From positions 146,154 to 210,153 of the forward strand of contig JADKHS010000002.1 of the NCBI GenBank assembly GCA_016721605.1: DNA of 64,000 nt, in the 5' to 3' direction. The stretch comes from Nitrosomonadales bacterium. GTDB taxonomy: Bacteria; Pseudomonadota; Gammaproteobacteria; Burkholderiales; Gallionellaceae. The position numbers and the translations under genes are program-made. Below, piece by piece: positions 40,703 through 50,126 of the stretch. A model generated the notes under the pieces. The model saw only the letters and a program-made list of their open reading frames with translations. It searched no databases and was not told the DNA's origin. Each line of letters starts with the position of its first letter. The first letter of the stretch is position 1.

Positions 40703-41471
40703 TTAGCTGACTATTTCTTCTAACCGAATTTTTCGCTCAGAGAGCTCTTGTAATAGCTGTTCCGCCAAGTCGCTCAAAGGATTACCCCCTCTCAACTCGG
40801 CTCTTTCAATTGTGGTTTTAAGTTTATAAATATCCGATTGTTTTTTTTCATACAATTCTTGCTGAATTTCATCCATGCGGCGACGTAATTGCCCAGTACG
40901 GCGGATAGTTTTCAAGACTCTTAATTCCACGCCCTGATCAGCAATTTCTTCCGGATCCTCAATCTCCTGCATCCGGGGATCCTGAATGAACTCCAGAACC
41001 AGTTTTTCAATAGCCTCCTGGTCACCGCGCTCGTAGGCAAGGTTTACTTTTATCATTAATCCGTGGCGGCGCAGGCGCTCGGGTTCTGTGGTGGCGCGGT
41101 CGGGGTGCATCATCATGGCGGCGCGCCGGAATGCCTGTTTAAGTTGCGGCGTAATAACCAATGGCGGAGGTGGCTGGGCCTCTATCAAACCCGCTTCTTC
41201 GGCTGACTTTCTGGCTTGCTCCTGCGCTGCTTGTGCATGGACTTGGGCATCCGCATCATCGGGAGACAGTCCCGCCTGTGCGTTAGCAATTTGCGCGTCC
41301 AGCTCATCTAGCTGAGCGTAAAATCGCCCAACCATTTCATAATAACGGCGCTGGAACTGTGTTGTTTCTGCTTTGGCTGTTTCCAGTTCTAATTCAGCCG
41401 AAATAACCTGCTCTGCAAGCTTAATCTGGTCACTACCAGACGGGAAGCTCCTGGTCTAAAGTGGGCTTCAT
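40703..41471 (-). CDS. J-domain protein with coiled-coil N-terminus (one frameshift)
   Basis: The ATG at 41471 overlaps the Sel1 gene stop (ATGA). After a frameshift near 41433 in a CCC run, the product reads IKLAEQVISAELELETAKAE, then a Gln/Ala-rich coiled coil, a J-like segment LKQAFRRAAMMMHPDRATTE with the HPD motif, and a long helical C-terminus. About 255 residues. J proteins stimulate DnaK ATPase; the helical flanks may bind clients or the coupled Sel1 protein. No Gly/Phe or zinc domain of classical DnaJ. Confidence 0.7.
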
Positions 41472-43192
41472 TCTGGTTCTTTCCAGCTGAGCGTGAATTC
41501 ATTAAGCCGCGCCCACGCAGCGCGATCAATTTGCTCTCTATTGCTGACCCCGAGCCCCTTCAATTGCTCCAGCGCCCTAGTATCACCCTGCTGCCCGGCC
41601 TTGCGATACCAAGACGCCGCCTGCTGGTCATCCTGCGTCACACCCTGGCCATTGTGGTACATCAATCCCAGATTGAATTGCGCTTCCGCATGTCCCTGCT
41701 CTGCGGCTTTGTGGTACCAGGATGCCGCCTGCTGATCGTCCTGTATAACGCCCTGGCCGTTACTGTACATAATGCCTAGCGTGTATTGCGCCCGCATATC
41801 CCCCTGCTCTGCCGCCTTTAGAAACCAAAATACAGCCTGCGGATCGTCTTGGGTAACCCCCAGCCCGTTGTTATATAAAAATCCTAAATTTAGTTGAGCC
41901 GAAATATGCTTCTGTTCTGCGGCTTTGCTATACCAGGACACAGCCTGCTGGTAATCCTGGGTAACGCCTTGACCTTTTTCATACAAAAATCCCAAATTGA
42001 ATTGCGCCTCCGCGTGCCCCTGTTCTGCGGCTTTACCATACCAAAAGGCGGCCTGTTGATAATCCTGGAGCACACCCAGACCTTTACTGAACGAAGCTCC
42101 TATTGCATATTGCGCCCGCACATGTTCCTGCTTTGCGGCTTTCAGATACCAAAACGCGGCCTGCTGATAATCCTGTGTAACGCCTTGGCCTTTGCTGTAC
42201 ATAATACCCAGTGCGTATTGCGCCCGCGCATGCCCCTGCTCTGCCGCCTTCATATACCAAAATTTGGCCTGATCGTGATCTTGCTCAACCAATTGGCCAC
42301 TGTTGTACATAGCTGCCAAATTGAATTGCGCCCGGGCGAACCCCTGCCCTGCGGCTTTGCGGTACCAGGACGAAGCCAGCTCGTAGTCCTGTGTGATTCC
42401 TTGACCCTTTTCATACATATAGCCAAGAGCTTGTTGCGCCCAGGCATTTCCTTGTTCTGCACCCATGCGGTACCAAAACATAGCCTGCCCATAGTCCTGC
42501 ATAACCCCTTGCCCGTTGTAGTGCATAACACCTAGCGCATATTGTGCCCGCGTATGTCCTTGTTCTGCAGCCTTGAGATACCAAGACATTGCCTGCCGGT
42601 AATCCTGTATCACGCCCTGCCCGTTGTAATACATGGCTCCCAGATTATATTGGGCCTGCCCAAGTCCCGCTTCTGCCGCCTTCTGATACCAATAGAGCGC
42701 CTGCCCGTAGTCTGTCCCGGCCACTTCGCCAAGCCAATATAGCCTACCCAAGTCATTCCATATTTCAGGGTCATTTTCATTTTGATTGGCTATACACCAA
42801 TCGAAAGCCAGCCTTGCGTAATGCTGGGCGTGTTCCTTGTGGACGGGAAAGCTCCGCCCACCATTGTGGAGAAGCGATAAGGGGAAATAGGCTTTGCCAT
42901 ATTGTTTATCCGCCAATTGCGTGAAGGCATCCAAGGCATCTTTCAGATCGTCTAAATCACTACGTGTCCAGACGATACCAAAGCCTGATTTATCGCCAAG
43001 CTCTGTAATATGGTTATAGGCATCCCGCGCTTGGCGATAAAGCGCGTCGAGGTCTTCTGCCAATGACGGATCCTGGCTACTCATAATCGCCGCCATTCCG
43101 CGCGCGACAAGACCGCCGCGTTGTCCTGTCTGCACCACGACTTCCTGTGTAGTTACTTTGGCGGGAAGATTTGTTCGTTCGGTCATAAACAT
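41468..43192 (-). CDS. Large Sel1-repeat protein
   Basis: About 575 residues from the ATG at 43192 (or 43186). A non-repeat N-terminal region of ~150 residues is followed by 10 tandem 36-residue Sel1 repeats plus one degenerate repeat. The repeat consensus is AQYNLGxMYxNGQGVxQDY then QAxxWYxKAAEQGHAx. No signal peptide is visible, so it is probably cytoplasmic, in contrast to the two smaller Sel1 proteins next to it. Translation is coupled to the J-domain gene, suggesting a chaperone-adaptor pair. Confidence 0.88.
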   Translation of the reverse strand: MFMTERTNLPAKVTTQEVVVQTGQRGGLVARGMAAIMSSQDPSLAEDLDALYRQARDAYNHITELGDKSGFGIVWTRSDLDDLKDALDAFTQLADKQYGKAYFPLSLLHNGGRSFPVHKEHAQHYARLAFDWCIANQNENDPEIWNDLGRLYWLGEVAGTDYGQALYWYQKAAEAGLGQAQYNLGAMYYNGQGVIQDYRQAMSWYLKAAEQGHTRAQYALGVMHYNGQGVMQDYGQAMFWYRMGAEQGNAWAQQALGYMYEKGQGITQDYELASSWYRKAAGQGFARAQFNLAAMYNSGQLVEQDHDQAKFWYMKAAEQGHARAQYALGIMYSKGQGVTQDYQQAAFWYLKAAKQEHVRAQYAIGASFSKGLGVLQDYQQAAFWYGKAAEQGHAEAQFNLGFLYEKGQGVTQDYQQAVSWYSKAAEQKHISAQLNLGFLYNNGLGVTQDDPQAVFWFLKAAEQGDMRAQYTLGIMYSNGQGVIQDDQQAASWYHKAAEQGHAEAQFNLGLMYHNGQGVTQDDQQAASWYRKAGQQGDTRALEQLKGLGVSNREQIDRAAWARLNEFTLSWKEPE

Positions 43193-43579
43193 GTACTCAA
43201 ATAAAGCACCCCGCAGCAAGCTACGGGGTATTAACTACGCTTTTCAATCCGCTGGCTTTCAACCAGCCTTCGCTCCAAGGAGCGGGGAATTGAACCCGTA
43301 GAGATTAAAGGCCGGTCTATGGGGGATAGTTCTTGGCTGGCATTGGCTTTGCAGCCTGTTATCTATACAGGCAGATGCCAATTGAAGACCCGATAGTGCC
43401 GTTCCACTTTATGTGCCACAGTGCATCTGTTTGCTACTGCGTCAATAAGCATTTTCATTGCAATATTCGCGCACACGATGGCTCAGCTCGGTTTTTAAAT
43501 AGTAAACCAATACTACTTGCCGCTGGAAATACCGTTTGAAAGATCAAACCCGCGCGCAAGCACGCCTAAATTCGTGCCA
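43193..43579. repeat. Cluster of small palindromes between Sel1 genes
   Basis: Three short hairpins follow each other at 43209-43228 (CCCCGC..ACGGGG type), 43251-43267 (GCTGG..CCAGC) and 43272-43283 (GCTCC..GGAGC), the last followed by ggggaattgaacccg. This resembles intergenic palindromic repeats that are common in proteobacteria. The rest of the interval shows no supported gene. Confidence 0.5.
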
Positions 43580-44488
43580 CTATTTATAAACCTTGCCTAT
43601 CTGCCAATTCGAAAACATTTTCTCTGCCATCTCGCGTTGCTCTGGAGTCAAAGTGATTGAATCACGTAACTTTTTAGCGTTTACGTTACCGCCATATTCG
43701 ACCGCCAAATTAGACCACACATAGGACAATAACTCGTCCTTCCGCACCCCACTACCTAGGTAGTACGCCAGAGCGAGGTTGTACTGCGCATCAGTATTTG
43801 CATGTGCAGCCGCTTTTTGCCATAACCCCGTGGCTTTGACAGCATCTTTTGGAACACCTTCGCCACAGTAGTACATTGACCCAAGATTTAACTGCGCATC
43901 GGGATACCCTTGCATCACCGCCTTCTCCCACAACTCAAGTGCTTTAGCAACATCCCTAGGCACACCTTCGCCTCTGTTGTATATTGCCCCGAGGGTAAAC
44001 TGTGCGTGGGCGAAGCCACGCTCTGCCGCATTCTGCCACCATTCCAAGGCCTTGGCGGGATCCTTCGGTATGCCCTTGCCGTCGCGGTACAGCCAACCGA
44101 GATTTAACTGTGCATCGGCATTCCCCTGCGCCGATGCCTTCTGTAGCCAATCTACAGCTTTGACATAATCCTTAGGTACACCGTCGCCGTTGACATACAA
44201 CATGCCAAGGCCAGCTTGTGCCTTGGCATGGCCCTGCACTGCGGCTTTCTCATACCACTCTGCGGCCTTGCCAGTATCCTTGGCCAAAATTTTATTATCC
44301 CCACCGGTATCGTACATCCACGCTAGATCGTACTGTGCATTTGCATCACCAGATTCCGCAACCATTTTCAATTGCGCAAGATTCTCTTCTGCCGCCTGAT
44401 CTGCTGGCGAATCCGACATTGACTGACCATACGCACTTACCGCAACAGTAAGCAACAATGTAAAGAGCAATTTTCCTGTGATGCGCAT
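43580..44488 (-). CDS. Exported Sel1-repeat protein
   Basis: Start chosen at ATG 44488 (MRITGKLLFTLLLTVAVSAY), giving a signal peptide cleaved after about residue 20 (AYGQ). Six to seven Sel1 repeats follow (for example AKAQAGLGMLYVNGDGVPKD, ADAQLNLGWLYRDGKGIPKD). The C-terminus LTPEQREMAEKMFSNWQIGK is shared with the next gene. Likely a periplasmic scaffold. Confidence 0.85.
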   Translation of the reverse strand: MRITGKLLFTLLLTVAVSAYGQSMSDSPADQAAEENLAQLKMVAESGDANAQYDLAWMYDTGGDNKILAKDTGKAAEWYEKAAVQGHAKAQAGLGMLYVNGDGVPKDYVKAVDWLQKASAQGNADAQLNLGWLYRDGKGIPKDPAKALEWWQNAAERGFAHAQFTLGAIYNRGEGVPRDVAKALELWEKAVMQGYPDAQLNLGSMYYCGEGVPKDAVKATGLWQKAAAHANTDAQYNLALAYYLGSGVRKDELLSYVWSNLAVEYGGNVNAKKLRDSITLTPEQREMAEKMFSNWQIGKVYK

Positions 44489-44741
44489 ATAAATATGTAC
44501 CAATGACATTTTTAGACCTCATTCAAATTCGTCATATCCGCCGACTGGCGAAGTATTAATGGAAAAACGATTTATCGTACCAACAAGTATTTCGGCATTC
44601 CAAACCATATAGATATATTCTTAGCCCTGATTGACGTTCGCATAAAACACGAAGCAACCGGCAGAGTTATTTTGTGAAGTTCAGATGGAATAGGCTTAAA
44701 AAGTTAACCCAGTACCAAAGCTATTTTACAAACCAATTACA

Positions 44742-45416
44742 TTACCGATTCAACACTTGTCCTGGTTTCCAGTTTGCGGATAGCCGTTCCGCTTCGGCAC
44801 GTTGAACGGAATTCAAGTTAGTTAAATCGCGTAATTTTTTCGCATTCTCATTGCCTTGCGCAGCAGCCAGATTGTGCCATGCATAAGCCAACACCCCGTC
44901 CTTTGCCACGCCCTTGCCATATTGATACATCCATCCGAGGCTGGTCTGCGCTTGGGCAAGACCCTGCGCTGCCGCTTTTTGATACCATTCCACGGCTTTG
45001 GCAGCATCTTTCGTTACGCCTTCGCCTGTGAGGTGTATCGCCCCGAGCTCAAACTGGGCCTTAGGATACCCTTTTTGAGCTGCCGCTTTCTTATACCACT
45101 CTGCGGCCTTAATCGGATCTTTAGCCACACTAGTCACAGCTTCACCACTGCCATACATTGCCCCAAGTTCAAACTGGGCCTTTGGGTACCCTTGAGCTGC
45201 CGCTTTTTGATACCACTCCACGGCCTGATCGGCATCTACAGGCACACCAATACCATTCGCATATATCCATCCAAGACGGGTCTGGGCACCTGCATCACCA
45301 GCTTCTGCTTGCTTTTGCACTTGCTCCAAACTATTTGTTGCGGTCGATACCTCTGCTGCTAAAACATAGCCATTTAATGTTAAAAGCAAGATCACAAACT
45401 GTACAATTATTTTCAT
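44742..45416 (-). CDS. Exported Sel1-repeat protein
   Basis: The start at ATG 45416 gives signal peptide MKIIVQFVILLLTLNGYVLA. About four Sel1 repeats follow (GAQTRLGWIYANGIGVPVDA, KAQFELGAMYGSGEAVTSVA), two of them almost identical in the QKGYPKAQFELGAI unit. The C-terminus VQRAEAERLSANWKPGQVLN is like that of the neighbour at 43580, so the two are paralogues. Confidence 0.85.
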   Translation of the reverse strand: MKIIVQFVILLLTLNGYVLAAEVSTATNSLEQVQKQAEAGDAGAQTRLGWIYANGIGVPVDADQAVEWYQKAAAQGYPKAQFELGAMYGSGEAVTSVAKDPIKAAEWYKKAAAQKGYPKAQFELGAIHLTGEGVTKDAAKAVEWYQKAAAQGLAQAQTSLGWMYQYGKGVAKDGVLAYAWHNLAAAQGNENAKKLRDLTNLNSVQRAEAERLSANWKPGQVLNR

Positions 45417-45684
45417 TTTGGCCCCATCGTTATTACGGCATAGAAAATGCATGCCGCATGCATCACCTTCCCAACTTGCTCTGAGTAAGTTACTTCAATA
45501 TAGTTCGCGGGTAATAATTGTCAAGAGCTAATTTAAATGCCTGTAACGGGCAAATAAAATATTCAATATTGAAACAAAAAACAAGATTTATTTTAGGATG
45601 GGCAATATAAATTCACGCTGACAATTACCCGGTTATTAATACAAGGGCGTAGCGCACGTGCACTAAAAAATTTGTGCATTTCCA

Positions 45685-46725
45685 TCAAATGAATAACGCG
45701 TGCAGCTTCCCAACATCAGGTTGATAAACCACTCCCTTTTCGGTAATCAGCGCTGTAACCAATTCAGCAGGTGTAATATCAAACGAAGGGTTGCGTATCT
45801 GCGCGCCCTGTGCAGCCCAGTGGAAATCCCGGAAGCCTTTTACCTCGTCTGCATGACGTTCTTCGATGGGAATATCCATACCGCTTGCGATGGACATGTC
45901 TATCGTAGAAAGCGGACAGGCCACATAAAATGGAATGTGGTGGCGTTGTGCCAGCACGGCAACCATATAAGTGCCAATCTTGTTAGCGACATCGCCATTC
46001 GCGGCTACACGATCCGTGCCGACCACGACGGCATCCACTTCACCGCGGCTCATCATGAAGCCGGCCATATTATCGGTGATAAGGGTCACCGGGATTTTTT
46101 CCTGCACCATCTCCCATGCGGTCAAGCGCGCACCTTGCAGGAAGGGACGCGTTTCGTCCGCAATAACGGAAATTTTTTTGCCTGCGTCCACGGCAGACCG
46201 AATGACACCCAACGCAGTGCCATGGCCAGCTGTAGCCAGCGCTCCGGCATTGCAATGGGTCAATACGCGTGCGCCATCCCGCAACAACCCAGCGCCGTGC
46301 GACCCCAGAGTACGATTGATGCGAATATCTTCGGCAAAAATCTCATGCGCCTCGGCCAACAGGCGCATCGCTACTTGCATGTTGGATTCACCCGATACGG
46401 TTTGCCATACTCGTTTCATGCGGGCTAACGCCCAAAACAAGTTGACCGCAGTCGGCCTGCTTTGAGCCAGCGTATTAAACCCTTCATTCATGCCACGCTG
46501 GAAGGATTCACCAGTAACAGCGGATAAACGCAGTGCCTCCAGCGCCACGCCGTAGGCTGCCGCCACGCCAATGGCTGGCGCGCCACGCACGACCATGCTG
46601 CGGATGCCTTCGGCCACAGCAGCGGCAGAATCGTATTGCACGTACATAAACGTGGCGGGCAAAATGCGCTGATCTATCATTTCCAGCACACCATCCGACC
46701 AACGCAGCGTTTCAACTTTCATCAT
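45685..46725 (-). CDS. mtnA: Methylthioribose-1-phosphate isomerase
   Basis: 346 residues, full length. It has MKVETLRWSDGVLEMIDQR, MVVRGAPAIGVAAAYGVALE, THCNAGALATAGHGTALGVI with the catalytic Cys, and VGTDRVAANGDVANKIGTY with the catalytic Asp. It converts methylthioribose-1-phosphate to methylthioribulose-1-phosphate in methylthioadenosine salvage. Last gene of the mtnP-aldolase-apt-mtnA run on the minus strand. Confidence 0.95.
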   Translation of the reverse strand: MMKVETLRWSDGVLEMIDQRILPATFMYVQYDSAAAVAEGIRSMVVRGAPAIGVAAAYGVALEALRLSAVTGESFQRGMNEGFNTLAQSRPTAVNLFWALARMKRVWQTVSGESNMQVAMRLLAEAHEIFAEDIRINRTLGSHGAGLLRDGARVLTHCNAGALATAGHGTALGVIRSAVDAGKKISVIADETRPFLQGARLTAWEMVQEKIPVTLITDNMAGFMMSRGEVDAVVVGTDRVAANGDVANKIGTYMVAVLAQRHHIPFYVACPLSTIDMSIASGMDIPIEERHADEVKGFRDFHWAAQGAQIRNPSFDITPAELVTALITEKGVVYQPDVGKLHALFI

Positions 46726-46753
46726 GACGCCTCAAAAACGATTAATCAGGCGT

Positions 46754-47281
46754 TCAGTCACCCTCGAATTCACACAGCGCAAACACACTGTAGCCTTTTT
46801 TTTCCAAACGCTTACGTCCACCGATATCGGGCAGATCGATGACAAAACAGCATTCAACAATTTTGCCGCCAATCTTCTCGATCAATATGGTCGCCGCTTC
46901 CGCCGTACCGCCGGTAGCAATTAGATCATCCACAAGCAGTACCCTTTCGCCCGGAGAAATCGCATCAGCATGAATTTCGATACGGTCAGTACCATATTCC
47001 AGCTCGTAGTCGTGCCCTATCGTTTCTGCAGGCAACTTGCCTTTTTTACGGATCGGCACAAAACCTTTACCCAAGGCATAAGCCAGCGCCGCGCCTACTA
47101 TAAAACCACGCGCTTCGATACCTATCACCTTGTCGATTTCCATATCGGCATAGCGACGTACCAACTCATCTATGGTGATCCTGAAGCCAATCGGATCCTT
47201 AAGGAGGGACGTGATATCGCGAAACATGATATTCGGCTTGGGGTAGTGCGGAATGGTGCGGATAAGAGATTTGATAGGCAT
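46754..47281 (-). CDS. apt: Adenine phosphoribosyltransferase
   Basis: 175 residues. It has IPHYPKPNIMFRDITSLLKD at the start, GIEARGFIVGAALAYALGKG, and the PRPP loop RVLLVDDLIATGGTAEAA. It recycles the adenine released by MtnP into AMP. Placement between the aldolase and mtnA makes the operon a complete route for both halves of methylthioadenosine. Confidence 0.95.
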   Translation of the reverse strand: MPIKSLIRTIPHYPKPNIMFRDITSLLKDPIGFRITIDELVRRYADMEIDKVIGIEARGFIVGAALAYALGKGFVPIRKKGKLPAETIGHDYELEYGTDRIEIHADAISPGERVLLVDDLIATGGTAEAATILIEKIGGKIVECCFVIDLPDIGGRKRLEKKGYSVFALCEFEGD

Positions 47282-47295
47282 AGGTCTTCAGGTTG

Positions 47296-47943
47296 TTAGG
47301 TGCATTTTTTATAATCGACGAATTTTTCTTGCACGTCGTGCATTTGTTGCGGCGTAAGAATGTGCGGTTCACCTGCCTGCAAAGTGCGCCAATACAATTC
47401 ACACAAAAACTCGACCTCAATGGCTACCGTCAACGCATCAGCCAAATCCGAACCCAGCGCAATCATGCCGTGGTTAGCGAGCAAGCAGGCTTTTCGGCCC
47501 TCCAGCGCGGACAATGCATAATCTGAAAGCGTCTGTTCTCCAAACAACGCATAGGGTGTGCAGCGGATGATATTGCCTCCCGCCGCCGCAATCATGTAAT
47601 GCACGGCTGGAACATCCTTGCGCAAACAGGCCAACGTGGTGGCAAACGCTGAATGGGTGTGGATGACAGCGCTCACGTCAGGACGGTTGGCCAGAATGTC
47701 ACGATGGAAACGCCACTCGCTGGTAGGCTTACCACCGCACAGGACACTGCCATTCAAATCCATGCGTACCATGTCTGCGGGTGTCATATTCGCCACCGCC
47801 ATCGCAGACGGCGTAATTAATATGCCATCACCACAACGCACGGCAGCATTGCCGGAAGTACCGCGATTCAAACCCTGATCGAGCAAACGCTGGGACACAT
47901 CCAGTAACTGTAGGCGCAAGCCATCTTCACCGGATGGCATCAT
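47296..47943 (-). CDS. Class II aldolase, FucA-like, probable methylthioribulose-1-phosphate aldolase
   Basis: 215 residues. NRGTSGNAAVRCGDGILITP, TSEWRFHRDILANRPDVSAV, the metal-binding IHTHSAFATTL, VPAVHYMIAAAGGNIIRC and LANHGMIALG follow L-fuculose-phosphate aldolase closely, much more than MtnB dehydratase. In the characterised DHAP shunt such an aldolase splits methylthioribulose-1-phosphate into DHAP and methylthioacetaldehyde. Neighbours mtnP and mtnA supply that substrate, so this is the likely job. It overlaps mtnP by 4 bases. Confidence 0.82.
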   Translation of the reverse strand: MMPSGEDGLRLQLLDVSQRLLDQGLNRGTSGNAAVRCGDGILITPSAMAVANMTPADMVRMDLNGSVLCGGKPTSEWRFHRDILANRPDVSAVIHTHSAFATTLACLRKDVPAVHYMIAAAGGNIIRCTPYALFGEQTLSDYALSALEGRKACLLANHGMIALGSDLADALTVAIEVEFLCELYWRTLQAGEPHILTPQQMHDVQEKFVDYKKCT

Positions 47944-48827
47944 GACTTACCCTTCAACACCCGGCCCGCAATAGCATCCAACTTTTCAATCAAGGATGGA
48001 TCACGCATTTCCGGTGCAGTAATAAGCGCAAATTCCAAGGCCGAACGACAACTACAGCCATCGGCCAGAGCATCAGTGCGCACTTTCGGAACGATGTGTT
48101 TTACCAGCGTTTTCGCCTTGTCGGCATTTTCACCAAGCATCTTGATGATCTGCCCTACCGTTACATGCTCATGGTCGGGATGCCAACAATCATAGTCAGT
48201 GACCATCGCCACGGTGGTGTAACACAGCTCTGCCTCACGGGCGAGTTTGGCTTCTGGCATGTTAGTCATGCCAATGACATCGCACCCCCAGGTACGATAA
48301 AGATTCGATTCAGCCAAACTGGAAAACTGTGGCCCTTCCATAACCAGATAAGTACCGCCACGAACGACAGGGATGTTTGCCTCTCTCGCGGCCATCTCAA
48401 TATGATCACCCAGTCTTTTGCAAACGGGGTAAGCCATGGAGACATGCGCCACCAATCCCGTGCCAAAAAAAGACTTATTGCGCGCAAAAGTACGATCGAT
48501 AAATTGATCCACAATCACGAACGTGCCCGGCGGCAAGTCCTCGCGCAAGGAACCAACGGCGCTAACTGAAATGACATCGGTCACCCCTACCCGCTTCAGC
48601 GCGTCGATATTGGCGTGAAAATTGATTTCAGTCGGCGGAATTCTGTGTCCGCGACCATGACGGGGCAAAAACACAATATTGTGACCATCCAGTTCACCGA
48701 ACAATAACTCGCTGGATGGCTCTCCAAACGGCGAAGCGACCTTTTCCCAGCGCTTGTTGGTCAACCCGGCAATGTCATAAATCCCGCTGCCGCCGATTAT
48801 GCCGATTCTTTCCGGTACACAGTTCAT
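47940..48827 (-). CDS. mtnP: S-methyl-5'-thioadenosine phosphorylase
   Basis: 295 residues: RIGIIGGSGIYDIAGLTNKR, LPRHGRGHRIPPTEINFHAN, SVSAVGSLREDLPPGTFVIV, TYLVMEGPQFSSLAESNLYR and VIGMTNMPEAKLAREAELCY, all hallmarks of MTA phosphorylase. It yields adenine and methylthioribose-1-phosphate. First gene of the operon. Its first ~20 codons and upstream region are duplicated at 50127-50320. Confidence 0.94.
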   Translation of the reverse strand: MNCVPERIGIIGGSGIYDIAGLTNKRWEKVASPFGEPSSELLFGELDGHNIVFLPRHGRGHRIPPTEINFHANIDALKRVGVTDVISVSAVGSLREDLPPGTFVIVDQFIDRTFARNKSFFGTGLVAHVSMAYPVCKRLGDHIEMAAREANIPVVRGGTYLVMEGPQFSSLAESNLYRTWGCDVIGMTNMPEAKLAREAELCYTTVAMVTDYDCWHPDHEHVTVGQIIKMLGENADKAKTLVKHIVPKVRTDALADGCSCRSALEFALITAPEMRDPSLIEKLDAIAGRVLKGKS

Positions 48828-48962
48828 GATTGCCCGTAATCATTTTAAATTTACAGGCAGATTGAAACAGGAAGTACAGTTTTATTCAAGACAATGAGTG
48901 CTTGCCACGCTATTGCCTTTATAAAACCTTGGACGATATTCATCCATCACTTACTTGAACTC
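48771..48962. repeat. Direct repeat L: mtnP 5' end and promoter region
   Basis: Matches 50127-50320 in the same orientation (for example taatcattttaaatttacag and aggcagattgaaacaggaag in both), with roughly one difference in eight to ten bases. The left copy contains the working mtnP start. Confidence 0.88.
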
Positions 48963-48967
48963 CGGAA

Positions 48968-49076
48968 AGCGTAGCCTGGACTAGCGTAGGTTGGCGCTGA
49001 GCTTGGAAGCCCAACATGAAATCAAGGGGCCAGTCTTGACACAACGCCGAAGCTGATGTCAAGCTTGACCTTGATG
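48968..49076. repeat. REP-like palindromic sequences at the left edge of the insert
   Basis: gcgtaggttggcgctgagc and gcttggaagcccaacatg form an imperfect inverted pair of the kind often scattered in beta- and gammaproteobacteria. It is followed at 49018-49076 by a unit with aaggggccagtcttgacac and gatgtcaagcttgacctt, which recurs at the right edge (50057-50126). Confidence 0.6.
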
Positions 49077-49167
49077 TTTGCATGAGGCGATTTTCACGAG
49101 TTGAACTACTTCTGGCTTTCCGCTGGTATAATGGGTCCGGGTCACGGCAGGCTGATTCCTGACGGGT

Positions 49168-49790
49168 TCATAGAACTGCCAAGTGAGTCAGAGTTGGATT
49201 TGTCGAATTGCAGGGTGGCGTGCAGCGCGGGACGAGTTGCACGCTTGTGGAAACGATTGAACCGTCGTTCAGAGCGAATTGCCCAATGCCGATGGCGGAA
49301 AGAGAAATGCGGAGTTCTTTCTCATCGGAGAAAGCGACGGCGTCTTTCAGATACGTGTAAAGCATTGGATTGGAAAGGTACTGCTCGTTTGTTTGGTGAT
49401 CGTTCCACTCGACATAGTCCACCAAGCCGTAATTTATTGAGAATATCTCGCCGCTTCAGTGCGGGCAAGTGATGAGCATAGCGCGCGCTTCAAAGCCACA
49501 ACCGACTTGCTCGCTCCCGTTGCGTAGGCTCCAGATGAAGTCGAGTTGCCTCGAGAGGCAGCAGGGTAGGTTCTTCACGAGATTGGTGATGTGCAGCAGA
49601 ATAGTCAGGGGCTTTTCGAACCTCGCCATAGCATTGGCGGGGATTCTTGGCAATCGTTCGAACGCTCTGGAAAGTCGGAATAGCTTCGATTGAAGTGGAG
49701 GTAATCCGGTAACCTCGAGCGCAATAAATTCTCGACGGTCATGACTTTGTACAGAGATCTTCCGGCGGAATTACGCAACATCGGTGCGTG
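49168..49790 (-). pseudogene. Decayed gene, possibly DUF2971-like
   Basis: Three frames on the minus strand give a consistent order: SLYKVMTVENLLRSRLPDYL and HFNRSYSDFPER near 49750, CCLSRQLDFIWSLRNGSEQV near 49540, then FSINYGLVDYVEWNDHQTNE and FSDEKELRISLSAIGIGQFA near 49300. The plan (LYK..ENL start, yFSINYG, E.ELR near the end) resembles proteins annotated DUF2971. At least three frame changes and missing segments make it non-functional. The family call is tentative. Confidence 0.45.
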
Positions 49791-50056
49791 GCTCAATATG
49801 CCCCTAAAGGTGCGAGAATGCGTTGCTCATGTCTCTGGGCTATTCATCCTGAACCTCGTGGTGATCATTAGTTTGAGATTACGCCGAAAGTTGAATTGAG
49901 GGGCTGGTTAGTCCTCTCAGGCTGAACTCAAGCTCATGCTGGCGCGACCTTTCGGAACCAAACGCTCCCTGGTTGAGTAAAGAGCATCATAGCAAAACTT
50001 GGCATGGACGATAGTGACTACCGGCGAACGACGCCAGCGCTGGCAACATACCAATC

Positions 50057-50126
50057 AAATCAAAGGGGCAAATCTTGACACAACGTTAAGTCGGAGGCGT
50101 GATGTCAAGGCTTGACCCCTTTAATT
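50057..50126. repeat. REP-like unit at the right edge of the insert
   Basis: aaaggggcaaatcttgacac at the left and gatgtcaaggcttgacccct at the right form an inverted pair. The unit is closely related to the one at 49018-49076, so both edges of the insert carry the same element, as expected of a REP-bounded or transposed segment. Confidence 0.65.

Noticed and set aside
41494..42742. Repeating sequence at ~108-base period that could suggest a CRISPR or satellite
   Set aside because: The period is 36 codons and equals the Sel1 repeat; spacing and protein conservation explain it fully.
47296..47943. MtnB methylthioribulose-1-phosphate dehydratase
   Set aside because: Sequence follows FucA-type aldolases (AIHYMIAAAGGN-like segment, SEWRFH) rather than MtnB, and mtnC/mtnD are absent nearby.
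49101..49472. Plus-strand 123-codon open frame in the mtnP insert
   Set aside because: Antisense to the better-supported decayed DUF2971-like gene; Arg/Cys/Ser-rich translation typical of a shadow frame.
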